Assembly: GCF_963678635.1 (NCBI RefSeq)
Contig: NC_087062.1
Span: 29,104,833 to 29,168,832, forward strand
Length of the DNA stretch: 64,000 nucleotides
From: Symsagittifera roscoffensis
Lineage: Eukaryota; Xenacoelomorpha; Acoela; Convolutidae
Direction of reading: 5' to 3'
Shown: one piece after another, positions 60,906-64,000 of the stretch
How positions within the stretch are numbered: the first letter of the stretch is position 1
Layout of the letters: every line of letters starts with the position of its first letter
Position numbers and translations under genes: made by a program
Notes under the pieces: model-generated
What the model was told of the DNA's origin: nothing
The model's input: only the letters and a program-made list of their open reading frames with translations
The model's database searches: none

Positions 60906-61755
60906 CCTTGGTAGCATATAAACTTTTGTTGAGATCCATTATATCGATCAGCGACTCTGAAATAAATAAAAAAACATCAAAAGTATGTATATATATATTA
61001 CATAACTTTCTTAATGATCTGAAACAAGATGCTTCAATTTTCAATAGCAGCCATGAAAGGTATTTCCAGGAGCCCTCGCAGCCAAAGAAAAATTCATAAA
61101 GCCGTTGATAAAGAAAATCGATTTGGCTTTTAGAGTGTTTACGAAATTGACGCAACCATTTTCATTGACCCTGACCCAAGTGTTTACGATATTGACCTTG
61201 ATGAATGTTCTAAAGAAACGCTGACATTATTATTTAGGTCGAACTATTTGTTTTTCCAAGCTTCTCGTGATTGGGAACTTCGTAGAAAAACTTTGACCAA
61301 AAAGGTGGTTTTCAGCGTTTACCTCTCTCCAGTTATTGCATCTGGACGCCAGCGACGCAGTTGGAAAATTTGAAAGTGATTTTTTTTTGGGCTGGGAAGG
61401 GGTTCAAAACTTTGAGGGGATGCGTTCGTCTCTTCCCTACCTTCCCCCTCCGCTCTTGAAACTCCAATGCACTTTTTTAACAAATAGCTTTTTGGTTTCA
61501 GGTGCCGGCATTCATGATGAATCCAAACTTTGCTTTCAATGATTTTTGTTGCACTTTTAATATGACTCAGTTTTAGAATTTTGCTCAGCATGTTCAGAGC
61601 CATGCATGCCATTGAACAACTTAGTCATTTTGTAGATATTACATCTCAGCTCAGACGTTCAGTAATCATTAGACCTGAAACTATAAATAACATAAATGCT
61701 CTAATCGATACACAGTTAAATTTTGCATAAAAGTATTAATTTTTATACCATACTC

Positions 61756-61806
61756 ATGAAGACAGTCAAGAATACCTTGAATATAGGCAAGAAGGCTGGA
61801 CTGTAA
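61756..61806 (+). pseudogene. duplicated P450 exon 1 fragment (16 codons then TAA)
   Basis: Identical in sense to the first codons of the P450 (ATG at 61756, reading MKTVKNTLNIGKKAGL) and cut at the palindrome edge, where the joined sequence immediately supplies TAA at 61804-61806. It retains the same upstream sequence as the real gene. Confidence 0.9.
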
Positions 61807-61916
61807 AATTTAAATACATAAGTAATTTAAATTTAATATAGTAATTAAACCTTCAACCTGCCGCCTCAACTAAAACGATACAGCAAACTTGAGTTTTAGG
61901 CTTATGGCCATCCCTC

Positions 61917-63977
61917 TCACTGGGTAATGAGTTTTTGAATGAGTTTTAAAGTAAGGTTCATTTTTCCTTCTCCCCCTGGATGTTTTCCTTTTTGTTCCGC
62001 CCCCTGGATATTTTCAATCATGACTCCACCCATTTTATCTACTGGCTTTCTTCTTCTAGTACTCCTTCTGGTTCCCGAGCTTTCACTTTGACTGCCAGAT
62101 TCGACGTCTTCTTCTTGGCTACTATTCACAAGGCACTCTCTCGCAACTAACGCCGGTCGTTCCTGGCTCCCCTTTACTTGTTTTTCTTGACCCCCTTTTC
62201 CTTGCTTCGCTCTCGTCACTCTTGATTATGCTTTTGCTCCCGTTCCACGTTCTGCTACTGCTGTACTGCCGCTTGGACCTTGTCCCACCGCAATCGCTTC
62301 GTGTCTCGCTAACACTTCTATCGGTAATCTTGCAGGGATAATATTTGATGGCTGGTAATCTTCACTATCCCAATTGTCGGAATGGAAGGTGGCTACTGAT
62401 ACGTTTTGCATAGCCTTTGGTCTCTTTGATTTCGGGCTCTCGACTGCCCCTTTCTTTGCGCTCGATAACATCTCCTTGAGCGTAGCCGGCTTCCGTTTCT
62501 TGGGAAGGTTGGGTTTTGGTTTTCCTGCCACAGCACTTTTCCTAAGAACAGATACGTTTTTTAGCTTGATAGTATGTTCGGATTCAGAGATTACATTGGA
62601 TGTTAATAATTTATACCGATTTAGGGTCTTGCTGGTGGTACGCTGATATAGGTCGCGTGCGCCTCCACTCCCCTGGATGTTAGGGCCAGTGTCTCCACTC
62701 CCCTGGATTTTCGGGGCAACTCCCAATACCTCCCCTGGACATGTGTCCATTTGCTGATTGCTATCAAGCATGATAGGGGCCCTTCTTAAAGCTGGAGCGT
62801 ATGTCAAATCGGACCTTTCCTCCCAATTCGAGTGCTGAGGGAATGCAATTTTACTCATCTCAGGATCATTTTCGTCTAAACACAAACAATTTTGTTTTAA
62901 GACGTTCTTCCAATTCAAATTTTTCAAACTTGGTTTTTTCGTAAGATTTCGTAAAACGGTGTTGGCCTCCCGGCCGTGGTGAGCTTCAAAAGGTGTTAAT
63001 TTAGTAGTTGCATTTTTGGAAAATCGTAGGGCGCCTAGCGCTTTATCGACCATAGATTCTAGAGACTTATGCTCTTTTTCAGTCGCATATGTTAGGACAA
63101 AATTCTTCAAACTTCCTATTGTCCGTTCAACGAACCCCGGGCCTCGATGATCATTCACTGGGGAGTACATTAGCTCGATGTCTTCGTTGTTACAGAAGCT
63201 TTTAAATTTCTTAGATGTAAAACATGATCCCTGATCAACGTGGTTTTTCCGAGGTACTCCATGATGAGTTATGTATTTATCGAGGAATTTTAAGACTTTA
63301 TCTGACGTGTTAGTGGTAGTAACCAGTGCTGATGGCCACCTTGAGAAGCGGTCCGTAGCAACCAAGACATATTTCTTACTCTCATTTAAGTAATTTATTG
63401 GACCCCAGAAGTCCAACTGTATACATTCATTGGGTTACCTTAGTTCAGGGACCTTCCCCATGTCTCCCTTGGCTTCCGTGCATTGGTGACAGTACGTGGC
63501 CTTTGCTGCCAAACTGCGGTGCATGTAGGGATACCAGACGTCACGCGCTGCTTCATACATGTTTTTTTTACTGTGATGGTAATAATGTATCCGCGACTCA
63601 ATTGGGACTTGTAATGGCAAAGGAATGACCAGCCGTCCATCCAACCACACACAGTACTTCCCAATCTTCAGGAGTTCTTCTTTCAAGTTAATCTTCTTCT
63701 CCAATGCTTCTTTTACTCGTACTAAGTTCACATCCGCCGGTATGTTTGAGGCAACAAATTCTAAATTAAATAGTTATGGTAACGCTTGGGATTTCTTGAT
63801 AACCTTGCAATCACGGGGATTGATAGACATAATTTGCTGATTTGGATTAACGGTAGGAAAAAGCTCGCCTGGGAATTTCGAAGGTATTGAAAGTACTGTA
63901 TTAATTTTTAAATCCCGTGTATTTTTAGTAATTGCAACAATTTCAGGGTTAATGACAGTTATTTCATCGCTACTCAA
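61917..63977 (-). pseudogene. Ty3/Gypsy-like pol with integrase, - strand, several nonsense codons
   Basis: One frame runs from the right part of the window to the TGA at 61917-61919, broken by TAG near 63990, TAA 63774-63776, TAA 63435-63437 and TAA 62226-62228, with no frameshift. In order it has an HHCC zinc region (HYYHHSKKNM...CHQC, about 63560-63450), the DDE core (LDFWGP, HVDQGSCF, GFVERTIG; exactly 35 residues between the second D and the E), a long basic C-terminal domain, and a typical polyprotein end (RRSTRRRKPVDKMGG). Codon use and base composition differ from the A-rich element at 1-9 kb, so the two are different families. An intact relative would integrate retroelement DNA. Confidence 0.85.
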
Positions 63978-64000
63978 TAGGTTTTTCTCTAATCTAAGCG

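Larger units (their letters stand above)
48976..61803 (-). repeat. giant palindrome, right arm (~12.8 kb)
   Basis: Mirror of 36896-48347. It is longer mainly because of insertions at 49345-49561, 50408-51862, 51937-52390, 58424-58954 and 60675-60905, partly offset by absence of the left-arm elements. The outer end stops within the duplicated P450 exon. Confidence 0.95.

Noticed and set aside
61917-63977. TAA recoding as a sense codon in the - strand pol
   Set aside because: Three in-frame TAA without frameshifts looked suggestive, but an in-frame TAG lies upstream near 63990 and the P450 and other ORFs use TAA normally as stop; point decay is simpler.

Overview
The window is nuclear DNA of an AT-rich animal, most likely a bilaterian invertebrate. 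Evidence: a spliced mitochondrial-clan cytochrome P450 gene with GT-AG introns, vertebrate-type TTAGGG telomere repeats, a tRNA-derived SINE, LINE and Ty3/Gypsy-like retroelements, and many small inverted-repeat transposons. Species cannot be named from sequence alone. One host gene is recognised; nearly everything else is mobile, repeated or subtelomere-like DNA.

Layout. 1-9505: decayed, A-rich/G-poor env-bearing Ty3/Gypsy-like retroelement on the + strand (pol end with integrase, a Pro/Ser-rich ORF, an env-like ORF, two more ORFs), with a 976-bp tandem duplication inside. 9506-9637: 22 perfect TTAGGG units. 9638-22261: 'E1', a 12.6-kb block bounded by inverted copies of one word and built from ~533-bp repeats folded into an inverted pair and into a 4326-bp tandem unit. 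22262-22435: 29 perfect TTAGGG units in the same orientation. 22437-31865: 'E2', 9.4 kb with 26/27-bp terminal inverted repeats, ~365-bp satellite arms, and a central module holding a zinc-finger ORF, a tyrosine-recombinase-like ORF, six copies of a 52-bp hairpin-forming word, and a sequence that folds as an HDV-like self-cleaving ribozyme. 32024-36943: eight-exon P450 gene on the - strand, apparently intact (500 codons). 36896-61803: a giant imperfect palindrome with ~11.5 and ~12.8 kb arms around a 628-bp spacer with a sequencing gap and a LINE fragment; its outer edges lie inside P450 exon 1, so the gene's upstream region and first 16 codons are duplicated. 61917-64000: decayed Ty3/Gypsy-like pol on the - strand.

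The most interesting system is the pair E1/E2. Both lie next to TTAGGG arrays, both have element-specific terminal words repeated inside them, and both have satellite-like interiors; only E2 carries a recombinase gene. A working model is a family of telomere-associated elements in which E2-like copies supply a tyrosine recombinase and E1-like copies are non-autonomous. The palindrome is a second useful object: comparing its two arms gives filled and empty sites for several transposons, showing their exact ends and target duplications.
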